This document shows, piece after piece, positions 51,530-61,592 of a stretch of DNA of 64,000 bases. Position numbers and translations under genes: made by a program. The stretch is from contig NZ_JAMTCT010000008.1 of NCBI RefSeq assembly GCF_024171995.1, positions 1-64,000 of the forward strand, written 5' to 3'. This DNA is from Promicromonospora umidemergens (GTDB taxonomy: Bacteria > Actinomycetota > Actinomycetes > Actinomycetales > Cellulomonadaceae). How positions within the stretch are numbered: position 1 is the stretch's first letter; every line of letters starts with the position of its first letter. A model generated the notes under the pieces. That model did not search any database, was not told where the DNA came from, and worked only from the letters and a program-made list of their open reading frames with translations.

Positions 51530-52183
51530 TCAGCGCGCCGCGGCCTCCGCCGCCGTCCGCAGGTCCGCGACCAGTGCGTCGAGCGCCTCGCCGTACGTCG
51601 ACCGGTCCCGCAGCCGCAGCAGCGCCGAGGGGTGCGTGGTGACCACGATGTCGTGCGCCTCGCCGTCGAGCACCTGCCCGCGCTCGGCGCCGATCCGGAC
51701 CTCGTGGCCCAGCACCGCGCGGGCTGCCGTCGCCCCGAGCGCGACCACTACCCGCGGACGCACGGCGGACAGCTCCGCCTCCAGCCACGGCATGCACGCC
51801 CGGACGTGCGCGACGTCCGGTTTCTTGTGCAGCCGCCGCTTGCCCCGCTCGGTGAACCGGAAGTGCTTGACGGCGTTGGTCAGGTAGACCTGCTCTGGGT
51901 CCAGGCCTGCGGCCTCCAGCGCCTCGGCCAGCACCCGACCCGCCGGGCCGACGAACGGCTCGCCCTCCCGGTCCTCCCGGTCGCCCGGCTGCTCGCCGAC
52001 CAGCATCAGCCTGGCGTCGTCCGGCCCGGACGAGAAGACCGCCTGGGTCGCGGGGCCCCACAGCTCGCAGCCACGGCAGTCGTGCACCGCCTGCGAGAGC
52101 TTTTCGACGTCGGCGCGCGCCGGCACCCACTCCTCGGCGCCCGGGCGGGCGGGCTTGCGTCCGGCGGCGGCGGTACGTGACAC
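51530..52183 (-). CDS. udgX: UdgX-type uracil-DNA glycosylase (family 4 relative)
   Basis: This 217-residue glycosylase has motif A GEQPGDREDREGEPFVGPAG, characteristic of UdgX rather than ordinary family 4 enzymes, and the R-loop KRRLHKKP containing the His that in UdgX forms a covalent bond with the abasic site. Fe-S-type Cys are visible as HDCRGC and RACMPW. It excises uracil and stays linked to DNA. GTG 52183 has GAGGAGG upstream. It stands alone between two differently oriented neighbours. Confidence 0.87.
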   Translation of the reverse strand: MSRTAAAGRKPARPGAEEWVPARADVEKLSQAVHDCRGCELWGPATQAVFSSGPDDARLMLVGEQPGDREDREGEPFVGPAGRVLAEALEAAGLDPEQVYLTNAVKHFRFTERGKRRLHKKPDVAHVRACMPWLEAELSAVRPRVVVALGATAARAVLGHEVRIGAERGQVLDGEAHDIVVTTHPSALLRLRDRSTYGEALDALVADLRTAAEAAAR

Positions 52184-52319
52184 GGTCGGCCTCCTCGGTG
52201 TGCTCGTCACCAGCCTGTCCCGACCCTGGTCCGCTCGCCGTGCGAAGACCGGACAGGTGCCGAGCGCATATGACACTCGCCGCATCGCGGACCGCGACAT
52301 CTCGGGTGAGTATGTCCCG

Positions 52320-53804
52320 GTGTCGATAGCGACTGTTCAGCAGGGCGGGGTGAGGGCTCAGAGAGCGGACGCCGGGGTAGCCGGTGTGGACATCGGCGGC
52401 ACGGGTTCCCGCCTGCGGGTCAGCACGGGACCGGGCGGCCGGTCCTACGAGGTCACCGGGCCGCCGGCCACCGTCATCGCCGGGCGCTCGACCGCGCCCG
52501 ACGTGGTGCGGGGCCTGTGCCGTGGGTTCGCGGCAGAGTTCGGCGGGCGTCCCCGGGTGGCGGCTGCCGCCGTCGGGATGCGCGGGTTCCGCTCCCAGAC
52601 GCAGGCCGGGAGCCTCGATCCCAACCTCGTGCACGACATCCTCACCGAGGAGCTGCGCACCAGCTCGACCGCCGTGTCGAGCGACGCCGTCACGGCCCAC
52701 CTGGGTGCCCTCGGTTCGGGGCCGGGCGCCACGCTCGCCGTCGGGACCGGAGCGGTGGCGGTGGCGTGCGACGACGTCGGGCGGTGGCACCTCGCTGACG
52801 GGATGGGGCCGCACGTGGGCGACAACGGCGGCGGCGCGTGGATCGGCCGGCGCGGGCTGGACGCCGCGGCGCGGTCGATGGACGGTCGCCGGGTGGGTGC
52901 GTCGCCGGGTCTTGTGCAGGCCGCCGAGCGGCACTTCGGGCGACGGGAGCGGTGGGCCGCCGTCACCGACGTGTCCGTGTTCGCCGGCTTCGCGCCGCAG
53001 GTCATCAGGGCGGCGGGCAACGGTGACCTGGCGTGCCGCGAGATCCTCGACGAGGCGGCCCGGTCCCTGGCGGACGGGCTGTGCGCCGTGCTGAACCATC
53101 CCGGCGTCGAGCCGGTGGCCGTCACCACAGGAAAGCTTCTGATGTACGCGCCGATGTTCCGGTCGATGGTGCTCCAGCACCTCTTGGAGAAGCGGGACGA
53201 CGTGCGCGTGCAGCCCAGCGCAGGGCTCCCGCTCGACGGGGCGCTGAGCCTGGCCAGGATGCTGGCCGCCCACCCGGTCGTCGTCCGGGAGCACGTTCCC
53301 CTGCTGGCGGTACGGATCGGTGCGGCGCCCCGGCCGGACGACTCCATCACCCTGCCGCGCGTGGTGCTGCCGGTCGTCCGGCCGATGCGGATGGAGACCG
53401 AGCCAACGGCGTGGGCCGTCGAGATCCGGTCGGACGTCGAGTGGTCGGCCGACCAGGTCCCCGAGGACACGCTGATCGCCACGTCCGTCGACGCCGTCGT
53501 ACCGCTGACGGGTGCACGCCTCGTGGTCGGTCGCGCGTCGCGCAGCCGCGGCGTCGTGCCCGACATCGTCTGCGACGACACCGGCGTGTCCCGCAGGCAC
53601 TGCGAGATCGCCTGGGTGGAGGGCGGCTGGAGCGTCATCGACCTCGGATCGGCCAACGGCACCTACGTGGCCGGGCGCGGCGAGGTCGTCCCCGCGGAGC
53701 CGCTGCGGCAGGGGGAGCGGCGCTGGCTGTCCGACGGCGACCGTATCTACGTGGGCGGCTCGACCTGCTTCACGGCGCGGGCCGTCACCGCGAACGTGCG
53801 GTGA
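52320..53804 (+). CDS. BadF/BcrA-type kinase (GlcNAc kinase-like) fused to an FHA domain
   Basis: Residues ~20-330 are an ASKHA sugar-kinase-like domain: phosphate-1 loop AGVDIGGTGSRLRV, AAVGMRGF, and GTGAVAVACDDVGRWHLADG then GPHVGDNGGGAWIGRRGLDA, the pattern of N-acetylglucosamine kinases. After a linker, a C-terminal FHA domain (GARLVVGRASRSRG, TGVSRRHCEIAW, IDLGSANGTYVAGRG) would bind phosphothreonine peptides. The combination suggests a sugar kinase recruited to a Ser/Thr-kinase-phosphorylated partner (inference). Start is uncertain: GTG 52320 is used, GTG 52350 is the alternative. Confidence 0.75.
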   Translation: MSIATVQQGGVRAQRADAGVAGVDIGGTGSRLRVSTGPGGRSYEVTGPPATVIAGRSTAPDVVRGLCRGFAAEFGGRPRVAAAAVGMRGFRSQTQAGSLDPNLVHDILTEELRTSSTAVSSDAVTAHLGALGSGPGATLAVGTGAVAVACDDVGRWHLADGMGPHVGDNGGGAWIGRRGLDAAARSMDGRRVGASPGLVQAAERHFGRRERWAAVTDVSVFAGFAPQVIRAAGNGDLACREILDEAARSLADGLCAVLNHPGVEPVAVTTGKLLMYAPMFRSMVLQHLLEKRDDVRVQPSAGLPLDGALSLARMLAAHPVVVREHVPLLAVRIGAAPRPDDSITLPRVVLPVVRPMRMETEPTAWAVEIRSDVEWSADQVPEDTLIATSVDAVVPLTGARLVVGRASRSRGVVPDIVCDDTGVSRRHCEIAWVEGGWSVIDLGSANGTYVAGRGEVVPAEPLRQGERRWLSDGDRIYVGGSTCFTARAVTANVR

Positions 53805-53854
53805 GCCGGCCGAATCACCTGGACCGCCTCCGGCCCGGCTCCTAGGTTGGCGGG

Positions 53855-54907
53855 ATGTCCGGAACTGAGCTCGCCCACGCGTACTGGGCCGACGTCGTCC
53901 GCCCGATCCTGGAGCGCGCGCTGCCCGACGTGCCGAGGGCGGCGGGTCGGCTCGGCACCGGCTCGGACGTGCTGGGGCTCGACGACGACACGTCCCGTGA
54001 CCACGACTGGGGGCTCCGGCTCACGTTGCTGGTCCCGGCCGACCGGGCCGGCGAGGTCGACGAGCTCCTTGCCGAGTCGCTCCCGGCCGCCTACCAGGGG
54101 TGGCCGACGGCGTTCCCGCTCACCTGGGACCCGACGGCCCGGCACCGGGTCGAGGTCGCGGCGCCTGCCGACTTCGTCCGGTCCTGCACGGGGCTCGACG
54201 TCGGTGGCGACCTCACCGTGCCGGACTGGCTGTCGCTCACGGGGCAGTCCGTGCTGGAGGTCACGGCCGGGCCGGTGTTCGAGGACACGGCCGGCGAGAT
54301 CACCGCGCTGCGCGAGCGGCTCGCCTGGTACCCGCACGACGTATGGCTGCACGTGCTCGCGGCCGACTGGACTCGGATCGGGCACGAGCTGCCGTTCGTG
54401 GGCCGCACCGGACAGCGGGGCGACGGCCTCGGCTCCCGGCTGATCGCCGCGCGCCTGGTCACGACGCTGGTCCGGCTCGGCTTCCTCCTGGAGCGGCGCT
54501 GGCCGCCGTACCCCAAGTGGGCGGGGACGCTGTTCGGGCGGTTGCCCGTGGCGCCGTCGGCCGACCGGCACCTGGCGGAGGCGCTCGCGGCACCCACCTG
54601 GCAGGAGCGGGACGCCGCGCTGCGTGCGGCGTGCGAGGCGCTGCACGCACGGCAGCGTGCCGTCGGGCTGCCGACGCTGGACGGGCCGGCGTGCGAGCCG
54701 TTCTTCGACCGGCCGTTCACGGGGCTGCGCGACGGGGTGGCCGGGACGCTGCGCGGAGCGATCACCGACCCGGAGGTGCGGGTGCTGTCACACCGCGGGG
54801 GTATCGAGCAGTGGGTGGACGACGTCGGCACTCTCACCGACAAGGACCTGCGCGGCCGGCTGGCGCAGGTCCTCATCGGTGAGGGTGCCGAGCGGAGTCA
54901 GGGGTAG
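53855..54907 (+). CDS. DUF4037 protein (nucleotidyltransferase-fold)
   Basis: This 350-residue protein has an N-terminal nucleotidyltransferase-like signature GTGSDVLGLDDDTSRDHDWG (Gly-Ser and paired Asp), then a DUF4037 domain (VEVTAGPVFEDTAGEITALR, ERLAWYPHDVWLHVLAADW, HELPFVGRTGQRGDGLGSRL). Biochemical role unknown; possibly a small-molecule or tRNA-type nucleotidyltransferase. Its 3' end overlaps the convergent SDR remnant by ten bases. Confidence 0.75.
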   Translation: MSGTELAHAYWADVVRPILERALPDVPRAAGRLGTGSDVLGLDDDTSRDHDWGLRLTLLVPADRAGEVDELLAESLPAAYQGWPTAFPLTWDPTARHRVEVAAPADFVRSCTGLDVGGDLTVPDWLSLTGQSVLEVTAGPVFEDTAGEITALRERLAWYPHDVWLHVLAADWTRIGHELPFVGRTGQRGDGLGSRLIAARLVTTLVRLGFLLERRWPPYPKWAGTLFGRLPVAPSADRHLAEALAAPTWQERDAALRAACEALHARQRAVGLPTLDGPACEPFFDRPFTGLRDGVAGTLRGAITDPEVRVLSHRGGIEQWVDDVGTLTDKDLRGRLAQVLIGEGAERSQG

Positions 54908-55230
54908 ACCTGCACCTCGCCGCCGTCCACGAACAGCTCGCTGCCCGTGATGAAGCTGGACTGGTCGGAGGCCAGGAAGAGCACGGCGTTGGCGATCTCG
55001 GCGGGATCGGCGGCGCGGCCCATGGGCGTGCTGCTGGCCATGCCGTCGAGCAGCGCGGCGGTCTGGCCCGGGTCCATGGCGAGGCCACGGAGTCCTGGGG
55101 TGTCGGTGGGCCCGGGCACCACCGTGTTCACGCGCAGGCGGCGTGGCGCGAGCTCGGCCGCCCAGACCCGGCCGAACTGCCTCAGGGTCGCCTTCGTGGC
55201 GGAGTAGACGCCGAAGCCCGCCGGAGCGTG
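54898..55230 (-). pseudogene. Short-chain dehydrogenase, 5'-truncated remnant
   Basis: On the minus strand the frame reads AGFGVYSATKATLRQFGRVW, then AAELAPRRLRVNTVVPGPTD and so on to SSFITGSELFVDGGEVQVYP. This is the second half of a classical SDR with the YxxxK active site. The N-terminal Rossmann half and the catalytic Ser are missing; upstream of QHAPAGF only about 40 bp remain before the TetR operator. An internal ATG (55131) could still give a 77-residue fragment without catalytic residues. Confidence 0.75.
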
Positions 55231-55271
55231 CTGAGGCGGGGTGTCCGTCCGGTCGCGGACGCCTCACGAAG

Positions 55272-55323
55272 ATTCTTGACCGGCCGGTCCAGATTAGGCG
55301 TGCTGGACCGGCTGGTCAAGAAT
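55272..55323. promoter_or_regulatory. Large palindromic TetR operator
   Basis: Two 21-bp arms (55272-55292 and 55303-55323), inverted with one mismatch around a 10-bp centre, lie just upstream of tetR ATG 55339. Each arm carries its own dyad, GACCGGCCGGTC on the left and GACCGGCTGGTC on the right, flanked by TTCTT/AAGAA. This fits two TetR dimers on one site controlling tetR and the divergent SDR. Confidence 0.8.
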
Positions 55324-55338
55324 CCCTATCCTGGGGGC

Positions 55339-55947
55339 ATGGCGAGGCCGAGGCAGTTCGACGAGGACGCGGTGCTGCGCGCGGTCTGCAACCAGTTCTG
55401 GGACTCGGGCTATGCGGCCACCTCGATGCAGGACCTCATGCGGGTGAGCGGCCTGGGCAAGGGCAGCCTCTACGCCGCCTTCGGGGACAAGCACGAGCTC
55501 TTCCTCCGGGTGCTGCGCCGGTACGTGGAGTCGCTCGACCTCGGACTGCGCCGGTCCCTCGGCTCCGCGCCGCGCGCTGTCGACGCGCTGCGGTCCTTCC
55601 TGACGGGGTCGGTGGGCGACCCCGACGGCGTGTCCGCGCGGCGCGGCTGCCTGCTCGCCAACAGCACCACCGAGCTGGCGTCCGCCGATCCCGTCGTCGC
55701 GGCGGAGGCGCGGCAGGCGTACGAGGGAACCACTGCGCTCCTGGCCGGGTGCGTGGCGCGGGCGCAGGCCGATGGCGACCTGCCGGCCTCCGCCGACCCG
55801 GACGGCACCGCACGGGCGCTGCTCGCCGCGCAGCAGGGGCTGACCTTCATGGGGCGCAGCGGGATGGACGTCGAGACCCTGGCGGAGACGGCCCGTTCGC
55901 TCGCGGCCCAGCTCCTGCCCGCCGTCGTCGACCGCCCGGCGGGATGA
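55339..55947 (+). CDS. TetR-family regulator (AcuR/YxaF-like)
   Basis: This 202-residue protein has an N-terminal HTH (AVLRAVCNQFWDSGYAATSM then QDLMRVSGLGKGSLYAAFGD) and a C-terminal TetR_C domain containing the SARRGCLLANSTTELA stretch common to regulators divergent from SDR genes. ATG 55339 sits 16 bp from the large palindrome it presumably binds. Its usual target, the divergent SDR, is truncated, so today it mainly controls itself. Confidence 0.85.
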   Translation: MARPRQFDEDAVLRAVCNQFWDSGYAATSMQDLMRVSGLGKGSLYAAFGDKHELFLRVLRRYVESLDLGLRRSLGSAPRAVDALRSFLTGSVGDPDGVSARRGCLLANSTTELASADPVVAAEARQAYEGTTALLAGCVARAQADGDLPASADPDGTARALLAAQQGLTFMGRSGMDVETLAETARSLAAQLLPAVVDRPAG

Positions 55948-56013
55948 ACACATGGCCGCGCCTGTGGATGACGGCGCGGTGAATGTCACCGGTCCGACGT
56001 ACCCTGACCGGCG

Positions 56014-57507
56014 ATGATTACTCGTGCAGAGGGTGCGTACCAAGGCGCGCTCCGGGCTTTCCAGGAGCCGATGCTGGACCTCCTCCACCGGAGGTACGCG
56101 CCGCTCGTCGTGTCGCTGCTGTCCCTCGTGTTCACGCCCGAGCGGTCGACCGTCCCCGTCGCGGAGGCGCACACCGAGATCGGTGATGCCCTGGACCAGC
56201 TGCGCGCCCAGGGGTATGAGCTCAACGCCGACGGCACGCGGGCGATCCCCCTCGGTAGCGCCCGCGAGCTGTGCAGGCAGTGGTCCGACGTCGGCTGGCT
56301 GAAGCGGCAGATCGTCGACGGAGACATCGAGGTCTACCAGCTCTCCGCGCACGCGGTCGGGGCGCTGGAGGTCGCCGGGCGGGCGGGCGGAACCAGGGCC
56401 CGCGTCTCGGAGTCGCGCGTCCGGACGCTGCTGGACGCCGTGGAGCAGCTCGCCCAGGACTCCGACCCCGACGTGCTGGTGCGCATGTCCCGGCTGGACG
56501 CGCAGATCCGGCGGCTCCAGGACGAGCTGGCACGGATCCAGCGCACGGGCGAGGTCGACGAGGTCGACGACGAGGTGCTGCTGGAGGAGGCGGAGAACGT
56601 GCTGCACCTGGTGCGTGAGCTGCCGGCGGACTTCGCGCGCGTGGCCGAGTCGATCCGGGCGATGCAGCGGGACGTGGTCACCGCGCTGCGCCAGGACGAG
56701 CGCCCGTCGGGCGACGTCCTGCGCGAGTACCTGGAACGGGGCGAGCAGGTGATGAACGCGACGCCGGAGGGCCGCGCGTTCGCCGGTGCGCTGCGGCTGA
56801 TCGGGGACCCGGAGCGGATCGACGAGCTGTCGCTCCAGCTCGACACGGTGCTGCGCCACCGCTTCACGGGGCGGCTGCCGGGCCAGCAGCGCACCGAGCT
56901 GCGCGACGTGGGCCGGCGGATCGAGCAGGGCGTCGCCGAGGTCATCAAGGCCCAGCGCCAGGCGTCCCACGTCATCACGACGCAGGTGCGCAACCACGAC
57001 CCGCTGCGCGACCGGCAGGTCGACGAGCTGCTGCGTGAGGTCATGGTCAGCTTCCAGAGATGGATGCCGACCACCCGCCGCGGGGAGGGCGTCGCACCGG
57101 TGCGACGGTTGCCCGTGGCCGAGATCGCGCACCTGCGGCAGTCGACGAACGACCTGACCCCACCCCAACCGCCGGTCCCGCTGCACGTGCTGGACGACGA
57201 CCCGGACGCCGGCCTGGAGGACGGTGCGCGCGAGTGGGGCGGCCCGCACTATGCGGAGCTGACGGAGCATCTCTCCTCGTTCGCCGCCGGCGCCGACAGC
57301 GCGGACCTCGCCGAGGTCTTCAGGGGTGCACCCGAGCCGATCCGGCGCCCGGTCGACCTGCTCGGGCTGCTGGAGATCGCGCACAGGAACGGCATGGCAG
57401 AGACCGATCAGATCGCGTTCGTCGAAGCGGTCCGACCCGACGGGTCCCGCAGGCGGTTCGCGTTCGGTGGCGTCACGGTACGGACGAAGGAAGGCACGGA
57501 TGACTGA
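56014..57507 (+). CDS. jetA: Wadjet system subunit JetA (DUF3375)
   Basis: This 497-residue DUF3375 protein is the MukF/kleisin-like subunit of the Wadjet SMC complex, which recognises and cuts circular plasmid DNA. The N-terminal winged-helix segment contains [20 protein letters not shown] and [19 protein letters not shown]; the middle is coiled coil ([20 protein letters not shown]); the C-terminus has [17 protein letters not shown]. Lengths and order with jetB and jetC match published Wadjet loci. It overlaps jetB by eight bases. ATG 56014 is the start; a short gap separates it from tetR. Confidence 0.9.
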   Translation: MITRAEGAYQGALRAFQEPMLDLLHRRYAPLVVSLLSLVFTPERSTVPVAEAHTEIGDALDQLRAQGYELNADGTRAIPLGSARELCRQWSDVGWLKRQIVDGDIEVYQLSAHAVGALEVAGRAGGTRARVSESRVRTLLDAVEQLAQDSDPDVLVRMSRLDAQIRRLQDELARIQRTGEVDEVDDEVLLEEAENVLHLVRELPADFARVAESIRAMQRDVVTALRQDERPSGDVLREYLERGEQVMNATPEGRAFAGALRLIGDPERIDELSLQLDTVLRHRFTGRLPGQQRTELRDVGRRIEQGVAEVIKAQRQASHVITTQVRNHDPLRDRQVDELLREVMVSFQRWMPTTRRGEGVAPVRRLPVAEIAHLRQSTNDLTPPQPPVPLHVLDDDPDAGLEDGAREWGGPHYAELTEHLSSFAAGADSADLAEVFRGAPEPIRRPVDLLGLLEIAHRNGMAETDQIAFVEAVRPDGSRRRFAFGGVTVRTKEGTDD

Positions 57508-58156
57508 GGCAGCGCTCGAGGAGTCCGGCGGGTTCATCACGCCGGTCTCGATGGAGGAGGATCCCCAGGCGCCGTTCGCCGGCGACACGGGAACGCTGGA
57601 CGTGGCGGTGCGCCGGGTGCTCGTCCGCCTGCTGCAGCGCCGGTTCCTCGTGGCGGACAAGAACCGCGCGCAGTGGCGCACGCTGCTGGAGAACCAGCAG
57701 CTGGTCGAGTCCCGGCTGCACGACCTGTTCGTCCACCTCGTCGTCGACCACGACCGGGGGATCGCGTACAAGAAGCAGGTCCGGTCGGCCGAGCTGGACG
57801 TCCCGATCCTGTTGAAGGACGACCCGTACGGCAGAGCCGAGACGCTGGTGCTGGTCCACCTGCGCACCGTGTTCCAGCGGGAACGGGGCGCGGGGGAGAC
57901 CTCGGCGCGAGTCGACGTCGAGGAGGTCGTGCAGATGGTGCTGACCTTCTTCGACCCGGAGGACAAGAACCTGGCCGCCCGGCAGACGGAGATCCGGAGC
58001 GCGGTCAAGAGACTGGAGAAGGAAGGGATCATCGAAGAGGAGTCCGAGGGGCGCTACCGGGTCACGCCGCTGGTCGAGGTCGTGCTCAGCAACGAGCGCC
58101 TCGTCGAGCTGCGCGACTGGCTGCGCGAGCGGCCAGGCAAGGAGGACCCGCGATGA
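57500..58156 (+). CDS. jetB: Wadjet system subunit JetB (DUF4194)
   Basis: This 218-residue DUF4194 protein is the MukE/kite-like subunit. [40 protein letters not shown] and [20 protein letters not shown] are tandem winged-helix segments, ending [20 protein letters not shown] and a C-terminal helix. It bridges JetA and JetC in the complex. Start ATG 57500 lies inside the jetA end; its stop overlaps the jetC ATG (ATGA), so the three subunits are translationally coupled. Confidence 0.9.
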   Translation: MTEAALEESGGFITPVSMEEDPQAPFAGDTGTLDVAVRRVLVRLLQRRFLVADKNRAQWRTLLENQQLVESRLHDLFVHLVVDHDRGIAYKKQVRSAELDVPILLKDDPYGRAETLVLVHLRTVFQRERGAGETSARVDVEEVVQMVLTFFDPEDKNLAARQTEIRSAVKRLEKEGIIEEESEGRYRVTPLVEVVLSNERLVELRDWLRERPGKEDPR

Positions 58157-61100
58157 CCATGATCGACACCCTGTTCGGGATGATCCCGGTCGCCTCGACC
58201 GGACAGCAATGGGTCGCCCGCGACCTCCAGCTCGTCAACTGGGGCGGCTACGACGGGCACCACCAGGTCCGGTTCGCGTCGACGGCGTCCCTGCTGTCCG
58301 GTGCGTCGGGCTCGGGAAAGTCCACGCTGATGGACGCCTACATCGCGCTGCTCATGCCACACACCACACCGTTCAACGGGGCGTCGAACGGTGGCGTCGT
58401 CGGCCGTCCGCGAGGCAAGGACCAGCGCAACATCCTGTCCTACGCGCGCGGCAAGATCGACGAGTCCCGCACGGACGACGGCACCCGACAGCGCGTGCTG
58501 CGTGGCGACGGGCGAGACACCTGGTCGGCGATCGCGATGACCTGGGTGGACCAGTCCGGGACGCACTTCACAGCGCTCCGCGCCTGGTACGTCCCCGCCA
58601 CCGCGCGCAGCCTCGACGAGGTGACCCCGCTGCGAGCCACCCTTGACGGCGCCTTCGCCCTCCCCGACCTCGAGCAGGCCGCTACGCAGCGGCTGGCCCG
58701 CGTCGCGGTGACCGCCGCAGGCCTGACCTGCTTCGACACGGACCGCGAGTTCACCGCACGGCTCCACTCGACGCTCGGGATCGGCGCGTCCGGCGACGGC
58801 AACAAGGCGGTCGGGCTGCTGGGCCGGATCCAGGCCGGGCAGCAGATCACCACGGTCGACGCGCTGTACAAGGCCATGGTCCTGGAAGAGCCGGAGACGC
58901 TGGCCAAGGCGGACGAGGTGGTCGAGCACTTCGACGAGCTCGCCGGCACCCGCGAGCAGATGATCACGGCCAAGCGCCAGGTCAACGCGCTCTCGCCCAT
59001 CCGAGAGCACCACGCCGCCATCGACCGTGCGGCGCGGCGCCTGCAGGTCATCGACCAGATCGGTTCCTTCATCGACGACACGTCGCCAGCGGCACTGTGG
59101 CGCCACGGACGACGGCTCGCCCTCCTGCGCGCCGTCGAGCACCGCCTGCAGACCGGCCACAGGGACGCACTGGCGCTCGCCGCGGAGACCACCTCCCGGA
59201 TCGCGGCGGCGAAGTCCGAGGCGGAGGCCGTGCAGGAGACGCTCCGCGCGTCCGGCGGCGACCGGCTGGCCACCGCCCAGCGAGAGCTGAAGACCGTCGG
59301 CTCCCGGCTGACCGAGGTGGAACGCAGCCGGGGCCGGCTCGACACGGCCCTGGAGGTCCTGGACGCCCACGCCGCCACGGAGGCCGAGTTCGCGGCCCTG
59401 TCCGCGCGCGCCAGGGCAGCGCTGGACGACGTCGGGTCCAAGCAGGCCGCCCGCACCGCGTACGGCGACGCGATGTCAGCGAGGAGCACCGCGCGGGACC
59501 GCCTCACCGAGCTCGAGAGCCGGCGCAAAGCAGCCGCCGAGCGGCGGGGCAACATCCCCGACGCCCTGCACCGGGCCCGCACCGCACTGGCCGAGGCCGC
59601 CGGGCTGACCCCTGAGGACCTGCCCTTCGTCGGCGAGCTCCTGGAGGTCCGCACCGAGCACGAGCCCTGGCGCGGAGCCTTCAACCTCGCACTCGGTGGC
59701 TTCGCGACCAAGATGCTCATCGACACCGCCCGGCTCGCGGCGTTCCGCAAGGCCATCGACGGCGTCCCGACCGGCACGCGCGTGCGGTTCGAAGCCGTCT
59801 CCACCGGGATGCGCGACGACGTCCGGCACGACTCGCGGACCCTGCCCGGGCGCCTCGACATCCGTCGCGGACCGTTCGCGGGCTGGCTCTCGAGCGAGCT
59901 GGCACGGCGCTTCGCCTACGTCTGCGTCGACACCCCCGGCCAGCTCGGGCAGCACACCCAGGCGCTCACCCGGTCGGGCCAGGTGTCCGAAGGCGCCAGG
60001 GGAGCCCACGGCGGCAACCTCCGCTCCAACGTCCTCGGCTTCACCAACGGACGGCTGCTGGCCGACCTGGACGAGCAGCTCGACCAGGCCCGGGCGGCGC
60101 TCGCCGCCGCGCAGGCCCGGGTCGATGCCGCCGACGACGCACTGAACCGGTACGACGACGAGCTCGACGCCTACCGCACCGTCAGCGCCCTGGTCTGGGA
60201 GCAGGTCGACGTCGCCTCCGTCACGGCGGAGCAGGCCCGGTGGGCGTCGGTGATCGAAGAGGTCACCTCCGGCAACCCCGAGATCGCCCGCCTGCAGGAA
60301 CAGTCCGGCACGCTCGACAAGCGGATCGACGAGCTCAACCAGAGCCTCGGGCAGACCAGAGCGCACGCCGACATGCTCAGAGCGCGGTGGACAGCGATCA
60401 CCGACGACGTGGACACCGCACAGCAGGCGCTCGACGACGCCGAGGAGGCAGCCGTCGTCGTCCGGCCGGAACAGCAGGAATACCTGGACGCGCTGCTCCG
60501 CGGCGGCGCACCCGGCCCGGCGCAGGCCGCCGACACGGCGGAGACCGACAGGACGCCGGACACCGCGCTCGCCACCTTCGACGACACGCTGAGACAGGCC
60601 ACCGAGCGGCTCAAGGCCGACCGCGAGACCGCGCAGACCACGCTCGGCACGGCGCGGGAAGCACTGCGCCGGACGTTCGAGAACTTCAAGGAACGCTGGC
60701 ACGACCCCAACCTCGGCACCGACCCGGACGACTCCTACGGCGACTACGACCGGATACTGGCCGACCTCGAGACCAACGGCATCCACGAGCTCGAGACCGA
60801 CTGGCGCAACAGCCTCCTGCGGCTGTCCGGGAACGACCTCACCGACCTGCACAGCGCCCTGACCGGAGCGGTCCGCGAGATCAAGGAACGGATCGGACCG
60901 GTCAACGACATCCTCGCCGACCTCCCGTTCGCCGACGACGACCACCGGCTCCGGATCGACGCGAGCGACAACCAGTCCGCCGTCGTCGCCTCGTTCCGCA
61001 AGGAGCTGCGCGGCCTCCGTGAGACGCTGACCCGCGAAGCCACCGACGACGAGCGCGAGAAGCGGTTCCTCCGGACGGCCCGGGTCGTCGACCGCATCCG

Positions 61101-61542
61101 CCGCACCGCGCCGGACTTCGCCGACCTCGTCGACGTGCGGCGACACGTGCGGCTCAGCGCCGAGAAGGTCGACCTCGACGGCAACCACGTGGCGCACTAC
61201 GACAGCATCGGGGAGAAGTCCGGCGGCGAGTCCCAGGAGCTGGTCGCCTTCATCGTCGGCGCGGCCCTGCGCTACCAGCTCGGCGACGCCGGCGAGACCC
61301 GGCCACGCTACGCACCGGTCTTCCTCGACGAGGCCCTCATCAAGGCAGACGCACAGTTCACCGGACGCGCGATCGGCGCATGGCGCGGCCTGGGCTTCCA
61401 GCTCATCATCGGAGCGCCGAACGACAAGTTCAGCGCCCTCGAACCGCACGTCGAGGCCAAGTACGTGGTGCTGAAGGACGCCGCGGGGCGCTCGCGGACC
61501 AAGCTGGTGGCGGGCGTCGCCGAGCCGGCCGGGGCGTCGTGA
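58153..61542 (+). CDS. jetC: Wadjet system SMC-like ATPase JetC
   Basis: This 1129-residue SMC/MukB-like motor has Walker [17 protein letters not shown] at residues ~50-57, long coiled coils (~300-470 and ~690-950) around a hinge region ([13 protein letters not shown]-like segment near 520), and at the C-terminus the ABC signature in [20 protein letters not shown] and Walker B in [12 protein letters not shown]. It extrudes DNA loops so that circular plasmids are sensed and handed to JetD. All motifs are intact. The downstream jetD is missing except perhaps its first codons. Confidence 0.92.
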   Translation: MTMIDTLFGMIPVASTGQQWVARDLQLVNWGGYDGHHQVRFASTASLLSGASGSGKSTLMDAYIALLMPHTTPFNGASNGGVVGRPRGKDQRNILSYARGKIDESRTDDGTRQRVLRGDGRDTWSAIAMTWVDQSGTHFTALRAWYVPATARSLDEVTPLRATLDGAFALPDLEQAATQRLARVAVTAAGLTCFDTDREFTARLHSTLGIGASGDGNKAVGLLGRIQAGQQITTVDALYKAMVLEEPETLAKADEVVEHFDELAGTREQMITAKRQVNALSPIREHHAAIDRAARRLQVIDQIGSFIDDTSPAALWRHGRRLALLRAVEHRLQTGHRDALALAAETTSRIAAAKSEAEAVQETLRASGGDRLATAQRELKTVGSRLTEVERSRGRLDTALEVLDAHAATEAEFAALSARARAALDDVGSKQAARTAYGDAMSARSTARDRLTELESRRKAAAERRGNIPDALHRARTALAEAAGLTPEDLPFVGELLEVRTEHEPWRGAFNLALGGFATKMLIDTARLAAFRKAIDGVPTGTRVRFEAVSTGMRDDVRHDSRTLPGRLDIRRGPFAGWLSSELARRFAYVCVDTPGQLGQHTQALTRSGQVSEGARGAHGGNLRSNVLGFTNGRLLADLDEQLDQARAALAAAQARVDAADDALNRYDDELDAYRTVSALVWEQVDVASVTAEQARWASVIEEVTSGNPEIARLQEQSGTLDKRIDELNQSLGQTRAHADMLRARWTAITDDVDTAQQALDDAEEAAVVVRPEQQEYLDALLRGGAPGPAQAADTAETDRTPDTALATFDDTLRQATERLKADRETAQTTLGTAREALRRTFENFKERWHDPNLGTDPDDSYGDYDRILADLETNGIHELETDWRNSLLRLSGNDLTDLHSALTGAVREIKERIGPVNDILADLPFADDDHRLRIDASDNQSAVVASFRKELRGLRETLTREATDDEREKRFLRTARVVDRIRRTAPDFADLVDVRRHVRLSAEKVDLDGNHVAHYDSIGEKSGGESQELVAFIVGAALRYQLGDAGETRPRYAPVFLDEALIKADAQFTGRAIGAWRGLGFQLIIGAPNDKFSALEPHVEAKYVVLKDAAGRSRTKLVAGVAEPAGAS

Positions 61543-61592
61543 CCGCACGGCTGGTCCGCCCGCCCGAGGCGGGTGCCCACCTGGCGGCGCGG
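61539..61592 (+). pseudogene. Possible jetD 5' remnant
   Basis: GTG 61539 overlaps the jetC stop (GTGA), as a coupled jetD would, and gives [18 protein letters not shown] before running into the 3' end of the convergent carboxypeptidase gene (stop at 61593). JetD (DUF3322/DUF2220, TOPRIM nuclease) is some 400 residues long; nothing more of it is found on either strand in the remaining 2.4 kb. This reads as a deletion joining jetD codon ~18 to foreign sequence. Confidence 0.55.
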
